Source of the DNA: DATKDF01 sp963752045
GTDB lineage: Bacteria; Acidobacteriota; Vicinamibacteria; Vicinamibacterales; SCN-69-37
Direction of reading: 5' to 3'
DNA: 64,000 bases
NCBI GenBank assembly: GCA_963752045.1
Contig: CAVVWN010000005.1
Span: 307,195-371,194, forward strand
In this document: positions 8,072 through 16,923 of the stretch, piece after piece
Layout: each line of letters opens with the position of its first letter
Position numbering within the stretch: the stretch's first letter is position 1
Translations under genes and position numbers: made by a program
The notes under the pieces: model-generated
What the model saw: the letters and a program-made list of their open reading frames with translations, nothing else
Told to the model about the DNA's origin: nothing
Database searches by the model: none

Positions 8072-10058
8072 ATGAGACGCACCCGACCATCAGTCCTGTT
8101 TGTCTTTGCCTGGGCCCTGGCGGCCGGCGTCATCACCGTCACGCTCGCGGCCCAGGCCCCGCCGAACGGCGGCTGGTCGTTCATCGGGGGCGACGCCGGC
8201 AACCAGCGTTACACGCGCCTGAATCAAATCACCCCGGCCAATTTCGAGAAGCTCCAGGTGGCGTGGGAGTGGAGCGGAGCCAGCTTCGGCGACGTCCTGG
8301 CACGCCCGATTCCCATCTATGTGGACGGCATGCTCATCACCGTGGCCGGCGAGCGACGCTATGTCGTGGCCATCGACGCCGGCACGGGCGAGACCGTGTG
8401 GACCTTCCGCGAGCCGACCACCTTCCGGTGGGAATACTCGATGCGGAAGAACCACGGCAAGGGCGTGGCCTACGCCAACATCGACGGCCGCGACATCATC
8501 TACGTGGTGACGCCCGGGTTCTTCCTGCACGCGCTCGACGCCCACACGGGCCTGCCGATCGAGGGCTTCGGCGGCGCCGTGCCCGTCGAAGGCTTCCCGA
8601 AGACCGGCACGGTGGACATGCTGAAGGACCTCGGCCATCCGTACGATCCGTACAAGGGCATCCCGCTCGAGCGCGGCTACATCACCAGCTCGTCGCCAGC
8701 CATCGTCGTCAACGGCGTGATCATCGTCGGCAACTCGGCCGAGCAGGGCTACTACCAGTCGCGCATCGAGAACGTGCCGGGCGACATCCTGGCCTACGAC
8801 GCCCGGACAGGGAAGTTCCTCTGGAAGTTCAAGGTGCTGCCCGGGCCGGGCGAGTTCGGCCACGAGACGTGGGAGAGCGATGCGTGGAAGTTCACCGGCG
8901 ACATCTCGTCGTGGGCGCCGCTTGCCGCCGACCCGGAGCGCGGGCTGGTGTTCATTCCCACCAACGGCGCGACGATGGACTTCTATGGCGGGTTCCGGCC
9001 CGGCGACAATCTCTTCAGCACCAGCCTCATCGCGCTCGACGTGAAGACGGGCCGAGCGGGTCTGGCACTACCAGCTCGTTCATCACGACATCTGGAACTA
9101 CGACACGTCAACCGGACCCGTGGTCTTCGACGTGACGATGAACGGGCAGCGGGTGCCCGTGGTCGCGCAGGCGACCAAGCAGGCGTTCCTGTATGCGTTC
9201 AACCGCACCACCGGCCAGCCGCTGTGGCCGATCGAAGAGCGGCCGGTGCCGGTCTCGAAGATTCCGGGCGAGAAGCTGTCGAGGACACAGCCGTTTCTGA
9301 CGAAGCCGGCGGCCTACGACATGCAGGGCCTGCCGGAGGACGAGTTGATCGACTTCACGCCGGAGCTGCGGGCCGAGGCCCTGAAGGCCCTCGAGCGGTT
9401 CGACTGGGGGCCGTTCTTCCAGCCGCCACTGCATCGCGACAACCCGGAAGGGAAGGTCGGCGCGCTGTGGTGTCCGGGTGACGTCGGTGGTACCAACATC
9501 GACGGCACGCCGGCGGTCGATCCGGCGTCGGGGATCATCTACGTGCCATCGCAGAAGGGCTGCTCGTCGCGGCTGATCATTCCCGGCCAGGAGCGCGATA
9601 CCCAGATCGAGCAGCCGACGGGCCGGACCATCGTGGACTTCGCGGCCGCCGGAAGTGCCGGCAACCCGAACGTGCAGGGGCTGCCGGTCTACAAGCCGCC
9701 GTACAGCAAGATCACGGCGATTGACATGAACACGGGCGAGCACCTGTGGTGGGTCCCGATTGGCGAGACGCCCGACCGCATCAGGAACCACCCGCGCCTG
9801 CAGGGGATCGACGTCGGCAATACGGGCACAGGCCGGCAGGCGGCGCTCATCGTGACGCCCGACATGCTGCTCTATAGCGGCGAGGCGAGCGACGGCACGG
9901 CCCACGTCTTCGCGGTGGACAAGAAGACCGGGCGTACGCTCGGCAAGGCCGCGGTGCCGCGGCCGATCCGGTACGGGATGATCACCTACATGCACGCCGG
10001 CAAGCAGTACATCGTCGTGCAGATGAACGGCGGCCTGGCGGCCCTCGCGCTTCAATAG
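8072..10058 (+). CDS. PQQ-dependent dehydrogenase, quinoprotein glucose-dehydrogenase type (frameshifted)
   Basis: The ATG at 8072 begins a signal peptide (Arg start, hydrophobic core, cleavage near TLAAQA). The mature part is an eight-bladed beta-propeller with repeated tryptophan-docking motifs such as VVAIDAGTGETVW and ITAIDMNTGEHLWW. The family segment WNYDTSTGPVVFDV follows. The frame switches at about 9054: GGCCGAG reads correctly as KTGERVWHYQ only if one C is removed. After correction the protein is about 661 residues. It should oxidise an alcohol or sugar in the periplasm with PQQ and pass electrons to the respiratory chain. No cytochrome domain is fused. The single indel is probably a sequence error. 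Confidence 0.88.
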
Positions 10059-10070
10059 AAGAGCGGGCCG

Positions 10071-10205
10071 GACCTCAAGCCCGCCAACATCATGATCGAC
10101 AAGCGCGGCCACGTCCGTGTCACGGACTTCGGCCTGGCCGCGTTCGCCGGCGACATCCATGGCGGGGAGATTCGGTCGGGCACGCCCGCCTACTTGTCGC
10201 CAGGT
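10071..10205 (+). pseudogene. Ser/Thr protein kinase fragment
   Basis: This short open stretch translates to DLKPANIMIDKRGHVRVTDFGLAAF and then SGTPAYLSP. These are the catalytic loop (lacking HR before D), the Mg-binding DFG and the activation-segment GTPAY(L/M)SP of bacterial Hanks-type kinases. Neither the N-lobe nor the rest of the C-lobe is present: upstream is the end of the quinoprotein gene and downstream the frame turns into Arg-rich nonsense. It is therefore a kinase relic. The next 150 bases contain an imperfect hairpin (ACCGCC...GGCGGT near 10247-10272) and no gene. Confidence 0.75.
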
Positions 10206-10361
10206 CGTAGGGCGTCGCTTCGGTCTCCGCGCAAGGCTACGGCCGACCGCCGAAGCCTCGGCGAAGGCGGTCAGCGGCGGCCCAGGCGCGTGCCGGCGGC
10301 GATCGTGGCGCCCCGGCGATCCGAAACGATTACCGGCCAGCAACGGCGACGCGTGCGCGGG

Positions 10362-10838
10362 TCAGGCTTTCAAGAAGCTCTTCAACATCCAGATCGTCTT
10401 CTGGTGAAGGGTGATCCGGCCGATCATCAGGTCCTGGCTCTCCGCGTCACCGGCCCCGCCGGCGATATCGCGGGCCTCCGCGGCATCCGACACGACCTTC
10501 TCGTTCGCGGCGATGAGCGCACGGACGTACTCCTCCTGCGCCAGCGGCGATGTGAACTCCTTCATCTGCGCGGCCTTGGCCAGCGTCCCGAGGCCGCCGA
10601 TCGCGTAGGCGTCGAGCGCGCGGATGCGCTCAGCCATCTCGTCGATCGCGACAAAGAGCTCTTCGTACTGCGTTTGGAAGGCGGTGTGCAGCGCGAAGAA
10701 CCCTGGTCCCTCCACGTTCCAGTGGGCCAGATGCGTAAGTGACAGCAGGGCGTAGGAATCTGCGAGCACCTGGTTCAGGCTAGCCGTCAGCCGGGTGTTC
10801 GCGGACGAGCGGGTCACATTCGGTGTCTTCATGTTCAC
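10362..10838 (-). CDS. dps: Dps-family ferritin-like protein
   Basis: A 158-residue four-helix-bundle protein. The Dps signature is clear: HWNVEGPGFFALHTAF followed by YEELFVAIDEMAERIRALD, supplying the intersubunit ferroxidase ligands (His, Asp, Glu). The length is typical. It should assemble into a 12-mer that oxidises Fe(II) with peroxide and stores iron, protecting DNA in the cytoplasm. The N-terminal tail is short with few Lys/Arg, so direct DNA binding is uncertain. It is a monocistronic gene between the kinase relic and the SRPBCC gene. Confidence 0.9.
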   Translation of the reverse strand: MNMKTPNVTRSSANTRLTASLNQVLADSYALLSLTHLAHWNVEGPGFFALHTAFQTQYEELFVAIDEMAERIRALDAYAIGGLGTLAKAAQMKEFTSPLAQEEYVRALIAANEKVVSDAAEARDIAGGAGDAESQDLMIGRITLHQKTIWMLKSFLKA

Positions 10839-10973
10839 CTTTGGCGTGAGCCATCAGAGGGGGACTCGAGGCGCGCCTGGAATCCGAAGATAGGTTGACA
10901 CGAAATCGCCTGCGAAGAGAAGACAGACTCACCCTGGGGAGACTATTCTCACCTGCCCCGTCCGCGCCCGCGG

Positions 10974-11444
10974 TCACTGACCTGCTTGGCGCATCGCGTG
11001 CTGAAGCGTCACCGCGTGCCGATAGTCGAACATCCGTGTCAGCTTGCGCCGGACCAGCCACCCCGCGACAACTTCGCCGAGCCACCCCAACGGAAGGGTG
11101 TACTCAATCCGGTCCTCGAGTACGCATCGGCCCGGGCCCGTCGCCCGCACGACATGACGATGCACCCACGACGCGAAGGGGCCGGACACCTGCTCGTCGG
11201 TAAACTCGCCGCCGGCTTCGCCCCGATCAACAAAATCGCGATGGCGTGCGACCCATCGCAGCGTGATGGGCCCGACCTGCAACGCCAGCACCGCGATCGC
11301 CCCGTCGCCCAGCGACACCGGCGCTTGCTCGACGACCACCCGCTCCCAGGGGGGAATCAGCGTCTTGAGCGCATCGGGCGACTGATGCCACGCGAAGACG
11401 TCGCGTGCGCTGGCGCCAATCTCAGAACTCTTGCAGAACACCAC
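10974..11444 (-). CDS. SRPBCC (START-like) family protein
   Basis: About 156 residues beginning at a GTG at 11444; the further upstream in-frame extension is Arg/Ser-rich and unlike the family. The N-terminus (SSEIGASARDVFAWHQSPDA) and the segment WVHRHVVR..GRCVLEDRIEYTLP match cytoplasmic SRPBCC proteins of the YfiT/ligand-binding type that act as hydrophobic-ligand carriers or pair with SDR enzymes. Substrate is unknown. The start codon choice is uncertain because no strong ribosome-binding site is visible. Confidence 0.7.
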   Translation of the reverse strand: MVFCKSSEIGASARDVFAWHQSPDALKTLIPPWERVVVEQAPVSLGDGAIAVLALQVGPITLRWVARHRDFVDRGEAGGEFTDEQVSGPFASWVHRHVVRATGPGRCVLEDRIEYTLPLGWLGEVVAGWLVRRKLTRMFDYRHAVTLQHAMRQAGQ

Positions 11445-11565
11445 GGTGCTGGCCGTATCATCCCATGAGTGTTTCGCGTCTCCGCTCAGCCCGCCCGCCG
11501 CTCGTCGCCTGAACCCACGGCGCCGCGCACCCGCAAGACACTCGTTTTCCCGTGAGGTGCTCTCA

Positions 11566-12159
11566 ATGCGTCGCCAGATAGTGATGTCAGCGCTGGTCGC
11601 TGTGATGGGCGTGGCGGTCCTGGCGCAGGAGCCGCTGCTCCCGCTGTTCTCGTTCACGTCGCCCGACGCGGCCGCTGAGTGGCAGGCCGTGAATGACGGA
11701 GTGATGGGGGGCGTCTCCGACGGCCGATTCAGGATCAGCGCACGCCAGACCCTGGAGTTCTATGGGACGCTGTCGCTGGAGAACAATGGCGGATTCGCCT
11801 CGGTGCGATCCCGGCCGCGTGCACTGGGACTGCAGGCTGGCGATGCGCTCGTGGTCCGCGCGCGTGGTGACGGGCGGGAATACCAGGTGAACCTCTACCC
11901 GTCCGGCGGGACGAGGTCCTTCTCGTACCGAGCCCCGATGAAGACCCGCGCGGGTGAGTGGATCGACGTGACGATCGCCCTGGACCAGTTCGAGGCGACC
12001 TCGTTCGGCCGGATTCTGCGAGATGCCGGCCCGGTCGATCCCCGCAACGTCACCTCGATCGGCTTCCTTCTGGGAGAGAAGACACCAGGCGCGTTCGCGC
12101 TGGAAGTGGAATGGGTCAAAGTCCGACGCGGACGCCCCGTCAGCGTCCCTGGCCTTTGA
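11566..12159 (+). CDS. CIA30-family secreted protein
   Basis: A 197-residue protein with a signal peptide (MRRQIVMSALVAVMGVAVLAQ). The mature part has the CIA30 hallmarks: an N-terminal AEWQAVNDGVMGGVSDG and a beta-sandwich with NNGGFASVRS and a C-terminal region resembling a galactose-binding-like fold (PF08547). In mitochondria CIA30 is a complex-I assembly factor; bacterial relatives are of unknown role, often periplasmic. Its 3' end overlaps by 20 bp the convergent TPR fragment gene. Confidence 0.8.
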   Translation: MRRQIVMSALVAVMGVAVLAQEPLLPLFSFTSPDAAAEWQAVNDGVMGGVSDGRFRISARQTLEFYGTLSLENNGGFASVRSRPRALGLQAGDALVVRARGDGREYQVNLYPSGGTRSFSYRAPMKTRAGEWIDVTIALDQFEATSFGRILRDAGPVDPRNVTSIGFLLGEKTPGAFALEVEWVKVRRGRPVSVPGL

Positions 12160-12376
12160 CCCGCTTGAGCTCGCCAAGCACGCCGGGATGGCCGGGCGCG
12201 AGTTTCAGCGCGGCTTCAAACGACGCAATCGCATCGGCCTTGCGGCCCATCTTGTCGAGCACTTGCCCCCTCCGGAACCAGGCGTCGAAAGGACCGGGAC
12301 CGTTTGGCACGGCGGGGCCGGTCAGAAAACGATCGAACAGGGCGAGCGCCGACTCCCTAGGAATGGGCCGCGACAT
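12140..12376 (-). CDS. Small TPR-repeat protein or truncated TPR tail
   Basis: A 78-residue frame containing one clear tetratricopeptide unit: AWFRRGQVLDKMGRKADAI followed by ASFEAALKLAPGHPG. The preceding part resembles the linker ahead of C-terminal TPRs in larger acidobacterial enzymes. Either it is a stand-alone mini-TPR protein or the 3' remnant of a larger gene whose 5' part has been lost in the adjacent gene-poor stretch. It overlaps the convergent CIA30 gene. Confidence 0.45.
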   Translation of the reverse strand: MSRPIPRESALALFDRFLTGPAVPNGPGPFDAWFRRGQVLDKMGRKADAIASFEAALKLAPGHPGVLGELKRVKGQGR

Positions 12377-12758
12377 GGACGTCCACCGTCAACCTCGCAC
12401 CTCAACGCTATCGAGCCGTGATGACCTTCATGCCTTCGACCTGCGAGGCACTGCTCTATGGTGGGGTGGACTATTCCGCGTCCGGGTTAGCCCCGGGCGA
12501 CACGTTCATCTACGAGCCCGCCGTTCGACGACCTGCGCCGCCGCGTGCCATCCCGCTGACGTCTGCCCAGTTGCTCCCGATGACCGGCAACCGTTCCGGT
12601 ATTCACGACTTTCCGCTGATGCTATCGACCGCGGTGGCTGCAAAGCTCGCCGGGAATGCGACGACAGGCTGATACCGTAGGTGCAGGAGACTCGCAGAAG
12701 AAATGTGCGGCGATTGAGCAGATGTTTTTCGTCCCGGTGGCCCGCTTAGTCCGCACTC
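12377..12758. other. Gene-poor stretch at left edge of the repeated locus
   Basis: No frame here shows a recognisable domain, start signal or codon pattern like the neighbours. Base composition is somewhat lower in GC than the surroundings. It leads directly into the first truncated copy of the response-regulator 3' end. Confidence 0.4.
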
Positions 12759-12937
12759 CGCCCGGCGTCGTCGAGCCCCTCGACGGGGATGAGGCCTTTG
12801 CGGAGCGCGTATTTGATGAGCTCGGCGCGCGAGTGCATCTCGAGCTTCTGCATCAGGTTCGCGCGGTGTGTCATCGCGGTCTCGAGGCTGATGGTGAGGT
12901 ACTTCGCGATGTCGCGGCTCGTCTTGCCCTCGGCGAG
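12759..12937 (-). pseudogene. Response-regulator 3' fragment, copy 1
   Basis: The plus-strand sequence from 12759 to 12937 matches the antisense of the LuxR-type HTH end of the intact regulator at 22174-22851, with scattered substitutions. It covers roughly the C-terminal 60 residues (KTSRDIAKYLTISLKTAMTH... region). It lacks the conserved stop triplet and stops abruptly at 12937, 20 bases before the start of a small gene pair. It cannot be expressed as a regulator. Confidence 0.75.
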
Positions 12938-12956
12938 GATGAGGCTACAATTTGAT

Positions 12957-13184
12957 ATGCCGTCTGGTCCCGTTCGCGATCCCGTCGAGCAGGCCCGCGC
13001 CGCGTACCGCGAGCGGTGGGAAGCGGTCGAGGCCGCGAAGGCTCAGGAACTCGCCGCCATGACAGAGGAGCGCGCCCGCACGATCATTCTGTCCATCGAG
13101 GCCGCCGAGCCCTGGAGGGAGCGGCGCGACTGGTCCGGGCTGGTTGAGCAGCAAGCCATCCTCCACCGCACGCGCTCCGGATGA
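12957..13184 (+). CDS. Small partner protein of the nucleotidyltransferase pair
   Basis: A 75-residue protein beginning at ATG 12957, Ala/Glu/Arg rich and predicted mostly helical (ARAAYRERWEAVEAAKAQEL). Its stop codon overlaps the ATG of the nucleotidyltransferase gene (ATGA at 13181-13184), the usual arrangement for a toxin-antitoxin pair. No DNA-binding motif is recognisable. I infer that it is the cognate antitoxin or partner; it could also be a DUF6036-associated helper. Confidence 0.55.
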   Translation: MPSGPVRDPVEQARAAYRERWEAVEAAKAQELAAMTEERARTIILSIEAAEPWRERRDWSGLVEQQAILHRTRSG

Positions 13185-13771
13185 TCCACCTTCGCGGTGT
13201 CCTGGCGGCCGCCGGTGAGGTGCAGCGCTTCTGTCTGGACCAGCGGTGGCGCTTCTGTCTGATTGGCGGCGTGGCCGTTCAGCGGTGGGGTGAACCGCGG
13301 CTGACGCTGGATGTGGACCTGACCGTGCTGGCAGGCTTCGGTTCCGAGGCAGCGGTCGCGGACGCCTTCCTGAACGAGTTTGCCGCACGACGAGGCGATG
13401 CCCGGCAGTTTGCCCGTCAGCATCGCGTGCTGCTGCTTCGAACCCCCAGTGGAATCGACGTCGACGTGGCGCTTGGAGCCCTGCCGTTCGAGGAACGCAC
13501 CGTCGACCGTGCCTCGTCGTGGTCGTGGGGCGAGGGGCCTGCGCTCATCACCTGCTCGGCAGAGGACCTGGTCGTCCACAAGGTGTTCGCAGGACGCGAT
13601 CGGGACTGGGGCGATGTGGAAAGCATCCTGGCCCGTCAGCATGGCAAGCTGAACATCGGTCAGATTCGCGACGAACTCGGCCCGCTTCTGGAACTCAAGG
13701 AAGAAACGGAAGCGCTCACCAAGCTGGAGCTGCAGATCGCCAGGGTCGATCGTCGACTTCGCGGTGTCTGA
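13181..13771 (+). CDS. MNT/AbiEii-type nucleotidyltransferase
   Basis: A 196-residue nucleotidyltransferase-fold protein. The active-site signature is visible as LIGGVAVQRWGEPRLTLDVD: a Gly-Gly loop followed by the D-x-D pair (TLDVDLTV). A third acidic residue probably comes from IDVDVAL. The middle DLVVHKVFAGRDRDWGDVE is typical of the AbiEii/DUF6036 group. Such proteins act as toxins that nucleotidylate tRNA, or as antitoxins that AMPylate HEPN toxins. Translational coupling to the 75-residue protein supports a two-gene module. It sits between two fragments of the duplicated regulator gene. Confidence 0.75.
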   Translation: MIHLRGVLAAAGEVQRFCLDQRWRFCLIGGVAVQRWGEPRLTLDVDLTVLAGFGSEAAVADAFLNEFAARRGDARQFARQHRVLLLRTPSGIDVDVALGALPFEERTVDRASSWSWGEGPALITCSAEDLVVHKVFAGRDRDWGDVESILARQHGKLNIGQIRDELGPLLELKEETEALTKLELQIARVDRRLRGV

Positions 13772-13817
13772 GCCCCGTTGCTTCGACCAACGTCCGGCAG
13801 GAAGGTCCGTAATCCGG

Positions 13818-14123
13818 TCAGCCCTCGCCGCGCCCGGCGTCGTCGAGCCCCTCGACGGGGATGAGGCCTTTGCGGAGCGCGTATTTGATGAGCTCGGCGC
13901 GCGAGTGCATCTCGAGCTTCTGCATCAGGTTCGCGCGGTGGGTCATCGCCGTCTTGAGGCTGATGGTGAGGTACTTCGCGATGTCGCGGCTCGTCTTGCC
14001 CTCGGCGAGCAGCTTGAACACCTGCTTCTCGCGCGCGGTGAGCCGGTCGTCGTCGTCCTCGTCGAGCGACCGGCCGCTCGCCACCAGATCGACCAGCTCG
14101 CCCGCGATGGCCGGGTGCAGGTA
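13818..14123 (-). pseudogene. Response-regulator 3' fragment, copy 2
   Basis: The segment encodes the last 102 residues of the NarL-type regulator, including the full HTH (DRLTAREKQVFKLLAEGKTS) and the C-terminus GLDDAGRGEG with its stop codon at 13818-13820. Homology to the intact copy at 22174 breaks at 14123, inside the codons for the linker after the receiver domain, and unrelated sequence with the DUF433 gene follows. The receiver domain is missing. A frame with an in-frame upstream start exists but would fuse antisense of the DUF433 gene, so it is not a credible gene. Confidence 0.8.
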
Positions 14124-14172
14124 AGTATGGACTTTGCCCTTTCGCAGCGGTTCCCGTAGACTCGATGCCGTC

Positions 14173-14400
14173 ATGAACCTCCTGGACCGCATCTCGGTAG
14201 ACCCGACCGTCCGGTTCGGCAAGCCGTGCGTCCGTGGCACGCGCATCAGCGTGGGCGATGTCCTCGGGTATCTCGCGAGCGGCATGTCCGATGACGCCCT
14301 GCTGGCCGAGTTTCCGCAGCTTGTGGCGGATGACATCAAGGCGTGCCTCGCGTACGCCGCCGAGCGCGAGCAACGCACGTCTGCGATTCCGGTTGCGTGA
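14173..14400 (+). CDS. DUF433 antitoxin-like protein
   Basis: A 75-residue protein with the complete DUF433 signature: LDRISVDPTVRFGKPCVRGT, then RISVGDVLGYLASGMSDDAL and the acidic ILAEFPQL-like segment. DUF433 proteins (VapB45-like fold) bind DNA and pair with PIN-like toxins. The gene ends 3 bases before the start of the DUF5615 gene, so the pair should be cotranscribed. The ATG at 14173 gives the canonical family N-terminus. Confidence 0.85.
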   Translation: MNLLDRISVDPTVRFGKPCVRGTRISVGDVLGYLASGMSDDALLAEFPQLVADDIKACLAYAAEREQRTSAIPVA

Positions 14401-14403
14401 ACT

Positions 14404-14708
14404 GTGCGGCTGCTGTTCGACGAACAGTTGGCCGAAGCTCTCTGCGATCTGCTGCTGGACGTCTTCCCTGACTCGCTCCACGTTCGTCTGGTCGGGTTGG
14501 GCGGCGCTGCAGACGAAGAGATCTGGCAGACGGCTCTCGAAAGGGACTGCGTTCTGGTGACGAGGGATGGAGACTTTCATCGTCTCAGTGTGCTTCGCGG
14601 CGCGCCGCCCAAGGTCGTCTGAGATCGCCACGGCGCCGCCATTCCGCCGACATTCGCCGGTTTGCCGAACGAGATGATGACGCGGTTCTGGAACTCGGGG
14701 GCGTGTAG
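14404..14708 (+). CDS. DUF5615 PIN-like toxin (frameshifted)
   Basis: The start GTG at 14404 leads to VRLLFDEQLAEAL, the PIN-like core of DUF5615 with its first Asp, followed by LVTRDGDFHRLSVLRGAPPKV, the conserved second acidic site. The frame stops at 14622, but sequence from 14649 in another frame reads DIRRFAERDDDAVLELGGV and stops at 14706-14708, exactly the usual family C-terminus. A single-base difference between about 14620 and 14648 reconciles the two. The corrected protein is about 101 residues. Either an assembly error or a real toxin-inactivating mutation. Confidence 0.75.
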
Positions 14709-14789
14709 TGCTCCTGCGGGAGCGGTTACCGTGCGCGCCAACGGACACGGGTGTATGATCGCGTGGCCCGCCCTGCCAGGAGAGGTTTC

Positions 14790-16541
14790 GTGCGCGTGTG
14801 CCGACGTCAACTGATCGGTCGGGCGGCGCTCTGTCTCGTGGCCGCGGTCTGCGCGGCGCCCGCCGCCGCCCAGGGGCTGCCGTCGTTCCGCGGCTCGATC
14901 ACGCTCGTGCCGGTTGACGTGCGCGTCCTCGACCGATCCGGCCGTCCCATCACCAATCTGACGAGGGACGACTTCCTCATCTTCGAGGACGACGTGCCGC
15001 AGACGGTCGATCAGTTTCTGCGAAGTGATCTGGCGGCCGACGAACGAGGTCGCGCACGTCCGGGTCCGGTGCCGGATCCCGCGCTGGCACCGCCCGAGCG
15101 ACGCGTGTTTCTCATCGTGCTCGGCCGCGGACGGCAGACGGGGCCCGTCGGCGTGCTCCCCGCCCTGAGGCGGTTGCTGGACGAACACCTGCTGCCCGAA
15201 GACCAGGTGGCCATTGCGGCCTACAACCGTGCGACCACATTCACTGTGAACCGGGCTCTTCTCGCAGGCGTGGTCGCGCGCTACGAGCGGCTGCATCTCG
15301 AGATCGAAGCGCGCCTCAACCAGGCGCTCGGCGGTCTTGCCTCGGCCTATCGGACCAGCGCGATGCCTGCGTCGATTCAGTCGCTCATCGACGAGATCTT
15401 CGATGGGCAGGGCGCCGAGTTGCCAGCGGGTGATGCTTCCGTACCGCCGGCCGACGCCGCCCGGATCGCCGCCGACACGCGGCGGACCGCAGAGGCGATT
15501 GAACGCGCGGCCACGCTCAGGGAGCGGGGAGGTCCGCCGGGTCTTCCGGACTCGACGGGTGCCGCAGAAGCCGAGCTGGCCGACGCGTCCTTTGACGAGT
15601 ACGTGGAACGGACGCGCGCCTCGATGGGCGACCTGTCCACGATCTACAAGAGCATCACGTACCTGCGCCGCGTGGCGGGCGAAAAGCACGTCCTGTTCGT
15701 GACGCCCGCGGGTCTGTTCCTGCCGCGCGCCGAGGATGAAGACAGTCTGGCGGCCGCCGCCAGTGACGCGCGCGTGGTGCTCGATGTCATCCACACGGGC
15801 GGTGTCGTGGCTGCACCACTCGCCGACTCGCGCGGCACGGTCAGTGTGCCCACTGGCGCCCAGGTCTTCAATCAGACGTTCCGCATCCAGGGCCTTCGGG
15901 CGTTCACGAGTCTCACGGGTGGACAGCTCTGGGCGTTCCAGCGCGGCGCAGACGCGGTCGCGCGGCTCGATCGATCGACCCGTTTCCAGTATCTCCTCGG
16001 ATATGTGCCTGCGCGCCCCGCGCTCGACGGCACCTTCCGGCGCATCCGCGTCGCGCTGCGCAATCGACCCGGTGCGACGGTGCTGGCGCGCATGGGCTAC
16101 TACGCACGCGAAACCGTGCCCGACGCAGGCGGGCGGGAGTTTCTCACCTACACCCGGATCATCTCCGCGGGTGGTTTCACAGAGAACCTGCAGGAACTGG
16201 CCGTGCAAGTGTCGGCGCGCGTCGCGCCGGACGGCGCCGGGGTGGATGTGGAGGTCACGGTGGGTCTCGATCCCGTGGAGTTGGCGACTGAGGGCGGGCG
16301 ACGCACCGGCAGGCTCGACGTCAGCGTGTTCGTCGGTGACGAACGCCAGGACCTCGTCGGCGAGTCCTGGCAGAAGGTCGAGCTCCGGCTGACCGAGGAG
16401 ACGTTCCGCGTCATGCTTCGTGAGGGTTTCACGCACACGGTCCGGATTCCTGTGTCCGGATCCGCACGCTACGTCAAGGCCGTGGTGTATGACTTTGCCA
16501 GCGACCGGGTCGGCTCGCGGGTGCTGGAGATCACACGATGA
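14790..16541 (+). CDS. VWFA-related secreted protein, paralogue 1
   Basis: The GTG at 14790 is chosen because AGGAGAGG precedes it and a signal peptide follows (Arg-rich start, ALCLVAAVCAAPAAAQ). The protein has about 583 residues. It has the acidobacterial VWFA-related layout: VPVDVRVLDRSGRPITNLT, then DFLIFEDDVPQTV, a VWA core, and the C-terminal YLLGYVPARPALDGTFRRIRV with MGYYAR. The strand that normally carries the MIDAS DxSxS reads FLIVLGRGRQTGP, so metal binding is likely lost. Role unknown; these proteins are periplasmic or surface-exposed. A paralogue lies at 20452-22092. Confidence 0.85.
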   Translation: MRVCRRQLIGRAALCLVAAVCAAPAAAQGLPSFRGSITLVPVDVRVLDRSGRPITNLTRDDFLIFEDDVPQTVDQFLRSDLAADERGRARPGPVPDPALAPPERRVFLIVLGRGRQTGPVGVLPALRRLLDEHLLPEDQVAIAAYNRATTFTVNRALLAGVVARYERLHLEIEARLNQALGGLASAYRTSAMPASIQSLIDEIFDGQGAELPAGDASVPPADAARIAADTRRTAEAIERAATLRERGGPPGLPDSTGAAEAELADASFDEYVERTRASMGDLSTIYKSITYLRRVAGEKHVLFVTPAGLFLPRAEDEDSLAAAASDARVVLDVIHTGGVVAAPLADSRGTVSVPTGAQVFNQTFRIQGLRAFTSLTGGQLWAFQRGADAVARLDRSTRFQYLLGYVPARPALDGTFRRIRVALRNRPGATVLARMGYYARETVPDAGGREFLTYTRIISAGGFTENLQELAVQVSARVAPDGAGVDVEVTVGLDPVELATEGGRRTGRLDVSVFVGDERQDLVGESWQKVELRLTEETFRVMLREGFTHTVRIPVSGSARYVKAVVYDFASDRVGSRVLEITR

Positions 16542-16594
16542 CCTTGTCCGCACGCGTGGCGCCTGACGTTCACCACCCCTTCTGACTAGCCGCT

Positions 16595-16799
16595 TCAGCC
16601 CTCGCCCCGCCCCGCGTCGTCGAGCCCCTCCACCGGGATGAGGCCTTTACGAAGCGCGTATTTGATGAGCTCGACGCGCGAGTGCATCTCGAGCTTCTGC
16701 ATCAGGTTCGCGCGATGGGTCATCGCCGTCTTGAGGCTGATGGTGCGCGGATCGCGTCCCGAAGCTCGGACGCGAGGCTGCGCTTGAGCAGGTACCCGC
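16595..16799 (-). pseudogene. Response-regulator 3' fragment, copy 3, with internal deletion
   Basis: From 16595 (stop codon) to about 16745 the sequence matches the HTH end of the regulator. It then jumps, at about 16746, to sequence corresponding to the end of the receiver domain (antisense of RDAIRAVHQG...LRSSL region), skipping about 180 bases, and homology ends at 16799. Its substitutions are shared with copy 4 (for example CCACCGGGATGAGG), so the two are more closely related to each other than to copies 1 and 2. Confidence 0.75.
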
Positions 16800-16923
16800 A
16801 CACGGGGTTGTTGGGCCTCAGGCCTGCGTCAGCAACGCTGTCCAGACGAGCGTGCGGATTCATGGAGCACGGCCAGCACCATGGCCATGGCGCCGAACGT
16901 GAGCATGAGCGCCATCACGACAC

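Noticed and set aside
12418..12672. Possible 84-residue gene
   Set aside because: It has no family resemblance, no ribosome-binding site and unusual codon use, so it is treated as part of the gene-poor stretch.
13818..14378. Open minus-strand frame that would encode a 186-residue LuxR-type protein
   Set aside because: Its N-terminal part is the antisense of the DUF433 gene. Only the HTH end is homologous, so it is a fragment and not a functional gene.
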